From Brachycybe producta (taxonomy: Eukaryota; Arthropoda; Diplopoda; Playtdesmida; Andrognathidae), in the NCBI GenBank assembly GCA_036925085.1, contig JAUPFP010000050.1:1-64000 (forward strand): a stretch of DNA of 64,000 nucleotides, in the 5' to 3' direction. Shown here piece after piece: positions 35,470 through 45,722 of this stretch; position 1 is the first letter of the stretch; each line of letters starts with the position of its first letter. The notes beneath the pieces were generated by a model. The model saw only the letters and a program-made list of their open reading frames with translations. It ran no database searches and had not been told where the DNA came from. The position numbers and the translations under genes were made by a program.

Positions 35470-36270
35470 CCTCCAAGTAATATTTTAAAAATGCTAATAG
35501 TTAACTACCAAAGTATAGGAAACATTGAAATTCAGTTTAGGAAAGCAATAGAGAGCTAAATTCCTGATATATTTGGTGGGGAATCATGGCTACCTGAGAA
35601 TTTTCCTTCAGAAGAAGTGTTTCCCCCATCAATTCAACGTATTCCTATCAAAAAAAATCTTGTCATGGAGAGAAGAACCTTCTTTTGAGGGTGACTGTGA
35701 GGCTGTTTGTTGTAGCATTTTCTTTAAAAACAGCAAACAAATTTTCTTATTCTCATTCTATCGTCCACCTTCAAATGACGAGGAAAAATTACTCCAATTT
35801 AGAAAATGTCTGGACTCCTTATTCTTATTGGTCGTGATTTTAATTTTCTGGGAATAAATTGTGCAATTGTCATAAATTATTAGATATGGTGCATTAGATA
35901 TTGTGTGTACACATATTCCCTGGATCAGCTAGTACAAGCCACGACACGTGTCACCAATACTTCAGCTAACATTCCAGATTTCGTTTTGACCAACATCCCA
36001 GAAAATGTGCAATCAATTGAAGTTGTTGATGGTATACGTGATCACGAAATGATGTACTCGGAATTAGTTACCCAAGTTCAGAAAATCCAATCAGCTCCCA
36101 GAACAGTTCTTCAGTACAATAAAGCTCATTGCGTTAATTTTAAAATTTATGTAGTAAATGAATTTCAACAACAATAATGTTAAAACAAACGATGTAAACC
36201 AACAGTGGGCATCGTTTGTCAGTCATTTGTAATGGAATCAAGAAATTCATCCCTCACTAAAATTTTAAAT
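35470..36270 (+). pseudogene. Decayed LINE endonuclease (EEP-domain) fragment
   Basis: Several broken + frames together show the landmarks of the apurinic-type endonuclease of jockey/CR1-like non-LTR retrotransposons: NYQSIGN near the start, ESWLPENFP (35582-35608), FYRPPS (about 35757-35774), DFNF (about 35838-35849) and DHEMMYSE (36040-36063), where the usual Ser-Asp-His reads Arg-Asp-His. Frameshifts and stops separate them. The intact pieces are 35573-35857 and 35905-36177. No reverse transcriptase follows. The fragment is antisense to the receptor gene, inside its intron. Confidence 0.75.
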
Positions 36271-37107
36271 CACGCTCGGAGCCAACCGAGGTACACAACC
36301 GAGATACACCGCGCCCTTCGTCAGTAATGCCAAATTCATTCGAAAATGAAAAATAATTCTAAGTCACAATTCAGTTCCCAGTGATCTCACTTTAACCAAA
36401 ATGAACTGAGTGAAATTTCCATCCAGATGCAAAAGCAGCAAACAACTAACAAATTGCTAATTCTAAACCAATCAATCGATAATCGATGCAAAGCACCAAA
36501 ACAAACGAAGTTTAATTAAAAACAAAAAACAGTATTGACTGATTAAACAAATTAAACGTTTAGCCTCAACGACGTCACCCCCATCCCCTCAACCCATTGA
36601 ACCCCATAATTTCCTCGTCCCTTTTGATTTTGTGCGATTCAAACAAATCTTTTCTCTAGGGGGAGGGGGAGGGGAAGGGGATCTAAATGTTAAGACCAGG
36701 GAAACCTATTAGAGAGTAGAAAGAAGGTGGTCGAGGCCCGTAGTTATTATAGTCCTTTATGATTATTTTATTATATTACCCGTGGTTTGTTTGAATCAAA
36801 AGTTCATTGTTTGAATGAAAAAAAATGAGTTAAAACAAGGAGGACTTAAAAAGGATAAAGAGGGGACTGTTTTTAGGTGGTTAGGTTAGGTTTAGTGGTA
36901 AGAGGCATCTATGGAAGAGGGGGGAAAACGCATTATTTAATGTTTCAAAGTTGAGATAAATCAATTACTAATGGGGAAAAAAAAGAACACAATATTATTG
37001 TGTAATGGGGGCTAATTGGATTTGTTGCTTCAATTGTAACGCAATTAAAATCGGTATGAAATTGGTTTGGAATTAACGGTGATGATGTCTCAAGAATGAA
37101 TTAAAAA

Positions 37108-37160
<53 letters not shown>
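37108..37160. repeat. (TA)n microsatellite
   Basis: Uninterrupted TA repeat in the receptor intron. Confidence 0.9.
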
Positions 37161-37161
<1 letters not shown>

Positions 37162-37637
37162 TTATATGAAGAAGAAACAGAAGTGGAATCCCCCCTTTAT
37201 TTCGATTCTATGTGTGTTCTTATATGAGAAAAAGAAATTATTGGTTCCGTTTCTCGTTCGATCACAACGCGAAGTATAAAAATGATGGAAAAAGAGAGCT
37301 CCCCCTCCATATTTCAGTCTGTGAGTCGGAATCAAACACACAATCGAATATTTCACCGACCTTTTTCTTCTTCTTCTTCTAAACTAATTACTTTTTTCTT
37401 TCATTTCGTTTTTCAGACAATTTTGTTTGTTTGTGTTTGATTCGTTTAACTCAAATGTGTTGTTGGCATAAGAACAGATGAAAAGAAACATTAATTAAGA
37501 ATATACACACAATCATGTAGAATAATAAACCAATAATAATATATATATATATACGCTACGGTGGTGTGGTTAGAACCTGATTCGAAACTGGAAATGCAAA
37601 CACCGCCATTTCCACAAAACACACACTTCCGACCATT

Positions 37638-37666
37638 CAAAAAATAATAATAATAATAATAACAAC

Positions 37667-37709
<43 letters not shown>

Positions 37710-37730
37710 TTAATAATAATAATAATAGAA
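37638..37730. repeat. (AAT)n microsatellite
   Basis: About 30 ATA/AAT triplets, a few with C substitutions, in the receptor intron. Confidence 0.9.
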
Positions 37731-38231
37731 CCAAACATTCATTTCAGATGAGTTCAGTTACGAAGGAAACACAGCTTCTCATTTCCAAACTTGTGATTTA
37801 TTTTGCCTTTTAAAAAAAAAAGAGAGAACAAAAAACTAAACAGAAATTGAAAGTGTGTTTTACAAACTAGAAACTGTCTATGATTGAACACAATCACTTA
37901 ATATCATCTTTCAAAACGAACTTTTTTTTAAAATAAAAAATAGAAAGCACCTCTTTCTCTTATTTTAAAGTTGGATTCTTTTCAAAGTCAACATAAAAAG
38001 CTTATTTTAAAATAACTAAACTAACCTGAATGAAAATGTTGCCTTTATAAAGTATTGGAGCTGCCCCCCTCCCCCCTACCGTTGGCACTTTCAAACGACT
38101 TTCAATCGAAAACCATTTCCAGTGTGAGCGTCATTCAGGGACACACGATCACCTTGTGTTTCAGATGGAAAGCAGTCATCGAGTGGTAACGGATACAAAC
38201 AAACCAGTAACGGGAGTAAACGTGGACTAAC

Positions 38232-39260
38232 CTCGCAGTAAGGAATTTCCTTCGGTCGTCCGATCTTCTTCCATCCAATGAGCGGCGGAACCGAAATAAG
38301 AAATGAAAGAATCCAAACGGTGGTTATCATAACGATGCCCCTTGAGGCAGTTCGCTTCTTCAAGTAGTCCACCGCCTGCGTGATGGACCAGTACCGATCC
38401 AGGCTGATGAGGCACAGGTTCATGATGGACGAGGTGCACAGGAGCACGTCGACAGCCAAATAAATCTCGCACCACCACGACCCAAAGATCCAGTAGCCCA
38501 TCAGTTCCTGAGCAAGCGAGAACGGCATTATGACCAGGCCCAGAAAGAAATCGGCGACGGCCAACGACGCAATAAACCAATTCTGGATCGTCTTCAGGTT
38601 CTTCTCTGTCATGATGGCCACGATGACCAACATGTTGCCCACCACTACCATGATCATCATCAGAGTCACTATGGTGGCCGTGATTGCAATGTGAGTCACC
38701 GAATGACCGCTCGGATACATGGATCCTTCCCAAGGATCCGTGTAACCGTCCGTCACGTTCACGTCCAACACATTCGTCCTGCTATCGTTGTACAAGTCCA
38801 CCGCATAGTAGTTGATCGTGCTCAACCAGTCGTCACTTCCGCCATCGTCGTCAAAGACAGAAGATCCGTTTGCGACAGCGGCGATTACGGTTGCACTCCA
38901 CGTGTCGTTGCCGTCATCGCGATCGAAACCCGCAGTTCCGTTACCGTCCACCGCCACCGACTCGTCGTAAGGATTAAAAAAGGCCACGCTGCCATTTGCC
39001 AAAGGCAGCTCGTTAAGGCTAGCATTGAATCCAACGGTTCCGTTCCAGTTGTATTGGGTGCCAGCCCAATGAACAACATCCAGCGTCGCGTTTTCGAAGG
39101 GACCGCTGTCCACGTCAACCGAAGTGACGTTAACGTCGTACCGATCCGACTCCACGTCATAATCTGTATCGTTGGCCGGTGAAAATACGATGGCAGAAAG
39201 AGAATCGTTCGTGCCATAAGGAATCCAACTAGTGACGGAATAGTTGGTAGCCATCGTCAT
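38232..39260 (-). CDS. Octalpha2R: Alpha2-adrenergic-like octopamine receptor, coding exon 1 (N-terminus to extracellular loop 2)
   Basis: Encodes residues 1-343 of a rhodopsin-class amine GPCR of the plasma membrane. The extracellular N-terminus (about 188 residues) is unusually long and acidic, with 13 Asn-X-Ser/Thr sites and no obvious signal peptide. TM1 has GN at 208-209 (1.50). TM2 contains SLAVAD with Asp237 (2.50). Cys264 and Cys342 can form the conserved disulfide. Asp271 (3.32) is the amine-binding aspartate, and DRY is at 288-290. TM4 has Trp316. The stretches QNWFIASLAVADF, MPFSLAQELMGYW and SLDRYWSITQAVDYLKKRT are closest in memory to insect Octalpha2R and vertebrate alpha2 receptors. 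Known family members respond to octopamine and lower cAMP. The start at 39260 follows an in-frame TGA at 39266; a second ATG at 39254 has the better context. Other amine receptors are less likely. Confidence 0.87.
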
Positions 39261-39298
39261 GACTCAGAAAATCACCTTCTTCGAAATTTCCAAACACA
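39261..39298 (-). other. Predicted 5' UTR adjoining the receptor start
   Basis: Upstream of the ATG a T-rich tract and ACTAG at 39303-39299 make a plausible 3' splice site, so the 5' UTR may be spliced here. Evidence is the motif only. Confidence 0.25.
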
Positions 39299-39552
39299 CT
39301 AGTAATTTAAAAAAAAAGTGGAGCTCACTGAACCAGCCAGTAGTTAACGACGACTTTTACCGTCTTGATTGCGACGAGGAGAAATAGAAACAGAATTATA
39401 GAAAACAATAATTAATGAAGAGCAAATTAATGTTGCTTTTAATGTGTTGCAGCAACAGCACAACACGTGGTTTGAGGCTGCAAAGCTCACAAAGAGAAGA
39501 GTAGTCGTTTGTCATCATCACCATTGTTGTTGCATGTTGTTGCAAAACGTAC

Positions 39553-39791
39553 AAAATAGTTGTTCCTTATGTGTCCATTTGTGACGTCGTCGTCAGCCAA
39601 AGATGAGGGGTAGTTGGTATCGGTGACGTCGTCGACGTTTGCATTTGGCGCGTCGACTTGCGAACTGAGCTGCCAAAGTGTTGCTGCTGCACAAACATCT
39701 CCGCAATGACATTGTATTGCATCGGAAAACGTTGCGCCGCTGACGCACTCCACCTGTCCACGCATCGTTGCAAACATTCCACCAAAATATC
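39553..39791 (-). other. Candidate upstream non-coding exon of the receptor gene
   Basis: On the minus strand a strong acceptor (TTCTGTTCGTTCATTTTAG) precedes 39791 and a donor-like GTACGT follows 39553. The segment is markedly more GC- and CpG-rich than its surroundings. Frames within it (39915-39487 and others) match no family and do not continue into exon 1. It could be 5' UTR or promoter-proximal sequence. Confidence 0.25.
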
Positions 39792-40123
39792 CTAAAATGA
39801 ACGAACAGAAAGAGAAAATTAAGCGTTTCCACTCGAGGTGAAGAAAAGAGCGAGAGCGAGAGGGGAAAAAAGGTACAATATTAGAAGAAGGAAAGAAAAA
39901 GACGTTTGGGCTCATTTGTTTAATGCCATGACGTCACAAGAATACTAGACAACGTCATGTGGTGACGCACGCTTTACCCATTGAATATAACACGTAACAT
40001 ATTATCGACCTAGGTTTTGACCTACAACGAGCACACTTTTGAAATTTTCTTACATCGTGCTTGGTGTAAGAACAAATTCTACTCTTGATACATCCCCATC
40101 CGGGCCCTAGAAGAGAGACAAAT

Positions 40124-40128
<5 letters not shown>

Positions 40129-40160
<32 letters not shown>
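40129..40160. repeat. (GA)n microsatellite
   Basis: GA repeat flanked by GGGCCCTAG on one side and CCCGGGCC on the other. Confidence 0.9.
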
Positions 40161-40162
<2 letters not shown>

Positions 40163-40916
40163 CGGGCCATTTGAATATGGCAGCAATTTCATAATATCAG
40201 ATAAAGGTACACAAATCTACTACTTACAAATAAATATGATAAGAGCAAAAATAAAAAAAAAATAAAAAAAATTGGTAATTAAAAATATAATAACAACGAA
40301 TGCAGTTTGATCCACATTTCTATACTCATAATATGCAACATAAAATATTTAAGAAAAAGAAATCCTGTGATCCAATTTCGAGAACGAAATTCAGTGAGAA
40401 TGAAGCAGAAATTTTAGGAGAAGAGTTAGTTGCGGTTGAGGAGGAGAGGTTAACATGATTAACGAGTAGCATCCAAAAAGGCGGTGGCAAACACAGGTTA
40501 AGAATGACCACAACGGACACATTTTAAGAGTATAGTGGTAGAGGGAGAGGGGGGTCGGCCCCTCCCCCTTTTTCAATGTATTACAACCCAAATGCCACAC
40601 CGAGGAAGGCACCCCCAACCCAACTTAACCTATAACCACCACCACCACCATCATCTATATAGAGCTAAAGAATGATGGTCTTAAGTGCTCATGAAGCATA
40701 ACTCAAACGTCATTGCAAAAACTGAATTATCACATGAGCCACACAAAAGCCAGAATGAATTATATCAGCACAATACTTGTCTATTTACATGAATGGGAAC
40801 AACTCTACAATTCTATGATGAAAATAGTAAGAAGAAAAAAAAACCTCAATACTGCACTTTTGAATATACCGTATACCACACACTCGTGCACACAAAAATT
40901 GATGACCGGTGGCTAC

Positions 40917-41070
<154 letters not shown>

Positions 41071-41454
41071 TTTGAGAGAAAACTTTTGTTTGAAAAAAAT
41101 ATACAGTATAAATGACGTCGTAACATCCAGAAACAATCATTTTTTTTATGTAACTACCCAAGCTTTTTTTTCTACTTCGAAGAAGAATTGAAAAATGAAT
41201 TTTCCAAAGCAACAACAACAAGACTAAGACTTAGGGACTTATAAAAAAAATGTGCTCATAAGTTTCAACTAGAAAATAACTAAGGCAAAAATAACTAAGG
41301 GGTAAAGAAGTCATTTATTTAGGGCTCCCTGTGCAATATATATTTATTGTACTGTATGTAGATGTGTGGAGCCAATGCCGTCTCAGAACACACACGCCTT
41401 GGACAATAACAGTAATGCTATCATTATGAATGCAAACCTCAACTATACATATCC

Positions 41455-41512
41455 CTCTCTCATATATATATGAGAGAGAGCTCTCTCTCTCTCTCTCTCA
41501 TATATATATGAG
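41455..41512. repeat. Compound palindrome of CTCTC(AT)nGAGAG
   Basis: CTCTCTCATATATATATGAG is followed by GAGAGAGCTCTCTCTC and a second TCTCATATATATATGAGG. Each half and the whole can fold into a hairpin. Confidence 0.8.
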
Positions 41513-42464
41513 GAGACCTAATAATCTACTTTAAATACATTTATGAATGACATTAAGGGGAAAGGGAAGGGGCCCCAAAAAGAACACAGGACAAACTTCA
41601 TTCATTTCTCAAATGTTGTTCGTTGTTTTTGTTCGTTTCTTTTTTCTCGGCCTTTTCCAATATTTTACATGCACCTAACATATTCTCTCGACGTGAAACA
41701 TTGTTTAAAGAATAGAAACAAAAACAAAAAAGAATGACAATGATTTTTGTATTATAATCAAATTATGTATTTTTTTTTACTTTTCAAAATTACGCATTAA
41801 ATTTTTAATGAAATTAAAAGAAAATTCCTAGTAGAAGAAGACTATGCACATAAAAGACGAGAAGAGAAAAAACGGCAATAAAAAACACAAGTCACTTTCT
41901 ATACGTTATTACATACAAGTAATAATTCAAAACTTAATATTTAAACTATAAACAAAAAAAGAAGGTAAAATAATAAAAGTTGTTTGTTGCTGGTTCAAAG
42001 TGGAGTTCGGACGCCATTTTAATGCTTACCGTTCACTTTGGAAACCTTCCCTTATCAATATTTAGCTTAAAAGCTACTTTTCAGTTCGGTAGAAATATCT
42101 CGAAGGAAGGGATTAATTGAAATTATATTTCGGTAAATAAATGTCCTGAAAGTTTCTAAGCAACTTTCTCTCCATGTTTATATAAAACAATGTGTCACCA
42201 CAAGATATAAGTTAACAATACTGAACCCGTTGTCACCTTCTACTGAACCCCCCCCCCCCCCCTCCTTAGGGCCCATGGGCCATTTAGCATAGACATCTGG
42301 ATGTGTGTGTATTTATTTTTGCTGCAAGCAAAAACAATCAAATTGGATGGTAATAAACAGCTCTTTATGTATTATTATATATATAATAACCCAGGTCTGT
42401 GTATCTGTGTATCTATGAAATCTGTCTGTCTGAAGTAACGCTGTACAACCATTGAAGCACATCG

Positions 42465-42548
42465 GAATTTATATAAATTTAAATAAATGAAGAAATGAAC
42501 AGCTTTTTTTTTCTCAAGGTCAACTATATGTTGCACCCTTCCCATCCA
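42465..42548 (+). repeat. Direct repeat, left copy, inside the Helitron-like element
   Basis: AATGAACAGCTTTTTTTTCT, then AAGGTCAACTATATGTTGCA and CCCTTCCCATCCAAGAA, recurs at 43440-43510 with about 10 differences. Confidence 0.7.
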
Positions 42549-42799
42549 AGAACCCCATGATATTAAATTGGAGAGGGGAAATGGATGGATGGGGGGGGGG
42601 GGCGAGATAGAAACGTGGAGGGAGAAAAAGTGGGAGGGGGTGACTGAAATTGAAATGAAATTAGTAAAAAAAAAAAAACGACGCGCATGCGCACATCAGA
42701 GAAAATGAAAAACACATTTTCTATTTCAAATATAAAAAGGGGAGGGGATAATAGTAGCAAAATTAAACTACAGTTTATCACAGGCAATTGTGCCATAAA

Positions 42800-43155
42800 A
42801 ACAATTAACCCTAATGGAACATTTTCCTTAAAACCATTTACCCTAATAGAACATTTGCCCTAAAACCATTTGCCCTAAAACCATTTGCCCTCAAGGAACA
42901 CTTGCCCTAAAACCATTTACCCTAAATCTATTTACCCTAATAGAACATTTGCTCTAAAACAACTTGCCCTAAAACCACTTGCCCTTAAAAACATTTGCCC
43001 TAAAACTATTTGCCCTCAAAGAACACTTGCCCTAAAACCATTCACCCTAAAACTAATTACCCTAATAGAACATTTGCCCTAAAACCACTTGCCCTAAAAC
43101 CATTTGCCCTGAAACTATTTGCCCTCAAGGAACATATGCCCTAAAACCAATTACT
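42800..43155 (-). repeat. CCCTAAA minisatellite, left arm of a large inverted repeat
   Basis: About 21 units of the type TTGCCCTAAAACCATT with variants ATTTACCCTAATAGAACA and TTGCCCTCAAGGAACA. It is the complement of the 43185-43430 array, so the two can form a hairpin several hundred bases long. CCCTAAA equals the plant-type telomere motif, probably by chance. Confidence 0.8.
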
Positions 43156-43184
43156 GTATATTTAGACTACTCATTAGGGGAACA

Positions 43185-43430
43185 TCTCTTTAGGGCAAAT
43201 GTTTTTTAGGGCAAATGTCCCTTTAGGGCAAATGTCCCTTTAGGGCAAATGTCCCTTTAGGGCAAATGTTCCTTTAGGGCAAATGTCCCTTTAGGGCAAA
43301 TGTCCCTTTAGGGCAATGTCCCTTTAGGGCAATGTCCCTTTAGGGCAATGTCCCTTTAGGGCAATGTCCCTTTAGGGCAAATGTCCCTTTAGGGCAAATG
43401 TTTCTTTAGGGTAAATTGTTTTAGGACAAA
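43185..43430 (+). repeat. TTTAGGGCAAATGTCCC minisatellite, right arm
   Basis: Regular 17-bp units (GGG at 43209, 43226, 43243 and on) switch near 43310 to a 16-bp version lacking one A for about four units, then return to 17. Such a shared deletion indicates local unit duplication. Confidence 0.85.
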
Positions 43431-43439
43431 AACTTAATC

Positions 43440-43510
43440 AGATTGAAATTTAAATGAACTGCTTTTTTCTCATGGTCAACTTTATGTTGCACTCCCCCGA
43501 TCCAAGAATC
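43440..43510 (+). repeat. Direct repeat, right copy, inside the Helitron-like element
   Basis: Partner of 42465-42548. The two copies bracket the TTTAGGG-like inverted minisatellite. Confidence 0.7.
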
Positions 43511-43601
43511 TAAACAATAGTAAGGACAGGCAAGTAAAGACAGTAAAATACAGTCGTTTTCCCCGCCTTTTTATGAGGGCCAGCAACCTTTAATTATTTT
43601 G

Positions 43602-43722
43602 TTATGTCGTCTGATGTCACATGCACCGTTCTTTTCAATTTCGAATTGGTTGTTATTTGGTCTGACGTCACATGCCCCGTTCTTTTCAATTTCCAATTGG
43701 TTGATATTTGGTCTGACAGTCA
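43602..43722. repeat. 51-bp tandem repeat, about 2.4 copies
   Basis: GTCACATGC-CCGTTCTTTTCA and AATTGGTTGATATTTGGTCT recur with a 51-base period (GTCACATG at 43616 and 43667). Since 51 is divisible by 3, small frames on both strands span it without being genes. Confidence 0.8.
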
Positions 43723-43891
43723 TAAAGGGGCGGGGCACACGACTGTATCTCTCTGTCTTCACATACCTGTAACAATATTAAGGTGCTTATAAAAAACACA
43801 AGTGGTCAAGGCGAATTGCTTCATGACAACTGGACAGTCACACAAAAAGAAACTAGATGCTCCCGTCATTTATGACGGGTTACCCCACTAG

Positions 43892-44284
43892 TTATTATTA
43901 TATCAACTGAGAACAAGATGAGTTTAGAGATTTAGCCAAGTAAAAAAAAGAAACATCAAAAACTAAAATAAACAACCCATTCAGAAGTAGGACGAATATC
44001 AAATTTAATATGTTAGCAACTATAAAAAAAGATGGTCGTATATAATCATGTACACCTCGCGTCTACTGCCATTTGCAATAGAATATAAAACATAACACAC
44101 AACATGCTTTCAGCTCTACCACCAAGTAACAGTAATTTCCTTTTTCTCTAGACTTGGTCATTGACAAAACTAAAACCTTTATTCTTCTTCTTCTTATTTC
44201 GTTTTCAGTTAGAAAACACAACTGAATTTCATCAGAGTCCACACTAATCCTGATGATGCAAACAAACAATAGGCAAGGAAAAAT

Positions 44285-44316
<32 letters not shown>

Positions 44317-44757
44317 TGTATAATAATGAATGTATTATTTTCTCTCAGCTACTCTTTTTTTCGTCATTGTTGAAATCTTCATTTAATAACTTCTCTTTTA
44401 TTTTCCCGGTGAGAAGTAAAAAAATTCTTCTTTCCATTGTTGTCCAAAGCTATTAAATAGTCTTATCTCATTCACATTGACTAATAATAATTAGTTGCAC
44501 ACTGCTGAACGTACTGTACACACAGCAATCAATATGCACACAGTGTACATTAATTGCAATGACTGGCCGCTACTGGACATTAGGGTCTATCTACAGAACA
44601 CAGTGTGGCACAATCCAAACATCGTGATACAAATAAGTGTTACTTTTTCTTAAGTGAGAAACTGTGGGGGGAGTGAGAGAGGAACAATAGAAAAAGATAA
44701 ATATTCCAACTGTTAGTAATGTTGCCCACTCCCCAAGAATACGCTGTACTACATTAA
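43892..44757. other. AT-rich spacer with a (CT)n tract
   Basis: Contains (CT)n at about 44289-44315. No gene recognised in the rest. Confidence 0.5.
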
Positions 44758-45399
44758 GAGCCTACAGTGAAAAAAAACTTACAAAAATCTTCGCATGTAG
44801 GCGCTTCTGTAGCTGTGACGTCAACATGTGGCAAAAAAATCAATTTTGATACACTTTTGTCCGCCATTTTCTCTCATCGATAAATAAAAGTGGGTATGTT
44901 TTAATAACGACTCTTTTTTGGGTAAATATGCACTACTGAAAAAAGGAAGAGCAACTTTTGATCTACAATGGTGAGTAATTTGAGTCGTATACAATTAGTG
45001 GTCAAATTTTAGGGTATCATGAAACTTATCGTTAGTGGCAAATTTAGATCCTATAAAATGTATAAACGGAGGAGCGTTTGTCGCCTATGGGATTTAACAT
45101 GAGCTAAAAAAATACGAGATTTTAAAATGAAATTAAAAATAGAAAAACTAATTATAAACTTGTACCAACATATCACTAGATGAGCAATATTGTTATGTAC
45201 ATATTGCAATTTGAATTTTGAAAATAACAATTTTCGTTGCAGAAAACAAAACATTTGCCTGAACCATGTATTTTTAAAATAGGAATTTCTCTTTCTCATT
45301 GGTTTCAACGGCTTAGCTGTGGGGCGCCACTAAACGGCGAAAAGTGGAACTAAAATTGTCATCTGCTAATATTCAAAATGGCGTCACACATATAGGCTC
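44758..45399 (+). mobile_element. TTAA-flanked MITE, copy 1 (642 bp)
   Basis: Flanked by TTAA at 44754-44757 and 45400-45403. It begins GAGCCTACAGTG and ends CACATATAGGCTC, so the termini GAGCCTA and TAGGCTC are inverted. A 644-bp copy at 60289-60932, also between TTAA sites, differs at only about five places including one 2-base indel. TTAA duplication is the hallmark of piggyBac-type transposition. The 85-codon minus-strand frame (45308-45051), also present in copy 2, is not a transposase. Confidence 0.8.
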
Positions 45400-45403
45400 T
45401 TAA

Positions 45404-45722
45404 GAACTTCCTCAATTTCCAAATGATATTAATGTAGTAACATTGATTCATGGATGATGATGATGATGCCAAAAGGCACCCAAAAGCCTCAAAAACACAC
45501 ATGTAGGATTACTGTATATAGATCTAACAGAGAATACCTACTTGTTGTACACTAAAAAAACAACACTCGGCCATTTTCTCCTTAACTTCCTGATCAATTT
45601 GTTGATCATTGACATCTCTCTCCCACTATTTCTCTCGCAAAATGAAATTCCATACTTGAGCATCATAATAAAAACAGTTTCCTCGAATAAGAACACGTCT
45701 AGAAACGCATGTAACAACAATA
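45404..45722. other. AT-rich spacer
   Basis: No gene or repeat recognised apart from a short GATGATGAT run. Confidence 0.4.

Larger units (their letters stand above)
32791..38231 (-). other. Receptor intron (5,441 bp)
   Basis: The donor is GAG|GTTAGT at 38231 and the acceptor TTCTTGTGCAG| at 32791. Removal joins Glu343 to Val344 in phase 0, restoring the conserved Cys-Glu/Val-Ser stretch of extracellular loop 2. Without splicing, exon 1 reads on for 46 codons to a stop at 38091, giving a receptor cut after TM4. The intron contains microsatellites, a Tc1-like terminus and a LINE fragment, listed separately. The remaining stretches (32791-33480, 34093-34530, 34620-35470, 36270-37105, 37730-38231) show no other feature I can support. 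Confidence 0.85.
42362..43891 (+). mobile_element. Helitron-like non-autonomous element
   Basis: The 3' end fits a Helitron: a short hairpin CCCGTCAT-TT-ATGACGGG (43862-43879), eight bases, then CTAG (43888-43891) followed by T. The likely 5' end is TC at 42362, followed by an AT-rich stretch and ACCCAGGTCTGTGTATCTGT. The inside is made of minisatellites and a direct repeat and has no Rep/helicase frame. The 5' base context (C before TC rather than A) is not ideal, so the left border is less certain than the right. Confidence 0.5.

Noticed and set aside
38691..39217. 163-codon antisense frame and 110-codon shifted frame over receptor exon 1
   Set aside because: Shadows of the coding exon; the receptor frame has all GPCR motifs.
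39487..39915. 142-codon minus-strand frame upstream of the receptor
   Set aside because: No family resemblance and not continuous with exon 1; more likely untranslated or promoter sequence.
43185..43430. Regular 17-bp repeats considered as a CRISPR-like array
   Set aside because: There are no unique spacers between repeats, and the setting is eukaryotic; it is a minisatellite.
45051..45308. 85-codon frame repeated at 60584-60841, considered as a conserved gene
   Set aside because: Both copies lie inside the two near-identical TTAA-flanked elements, so conservation reflects recent transposition. The sequence has no transposase motif.
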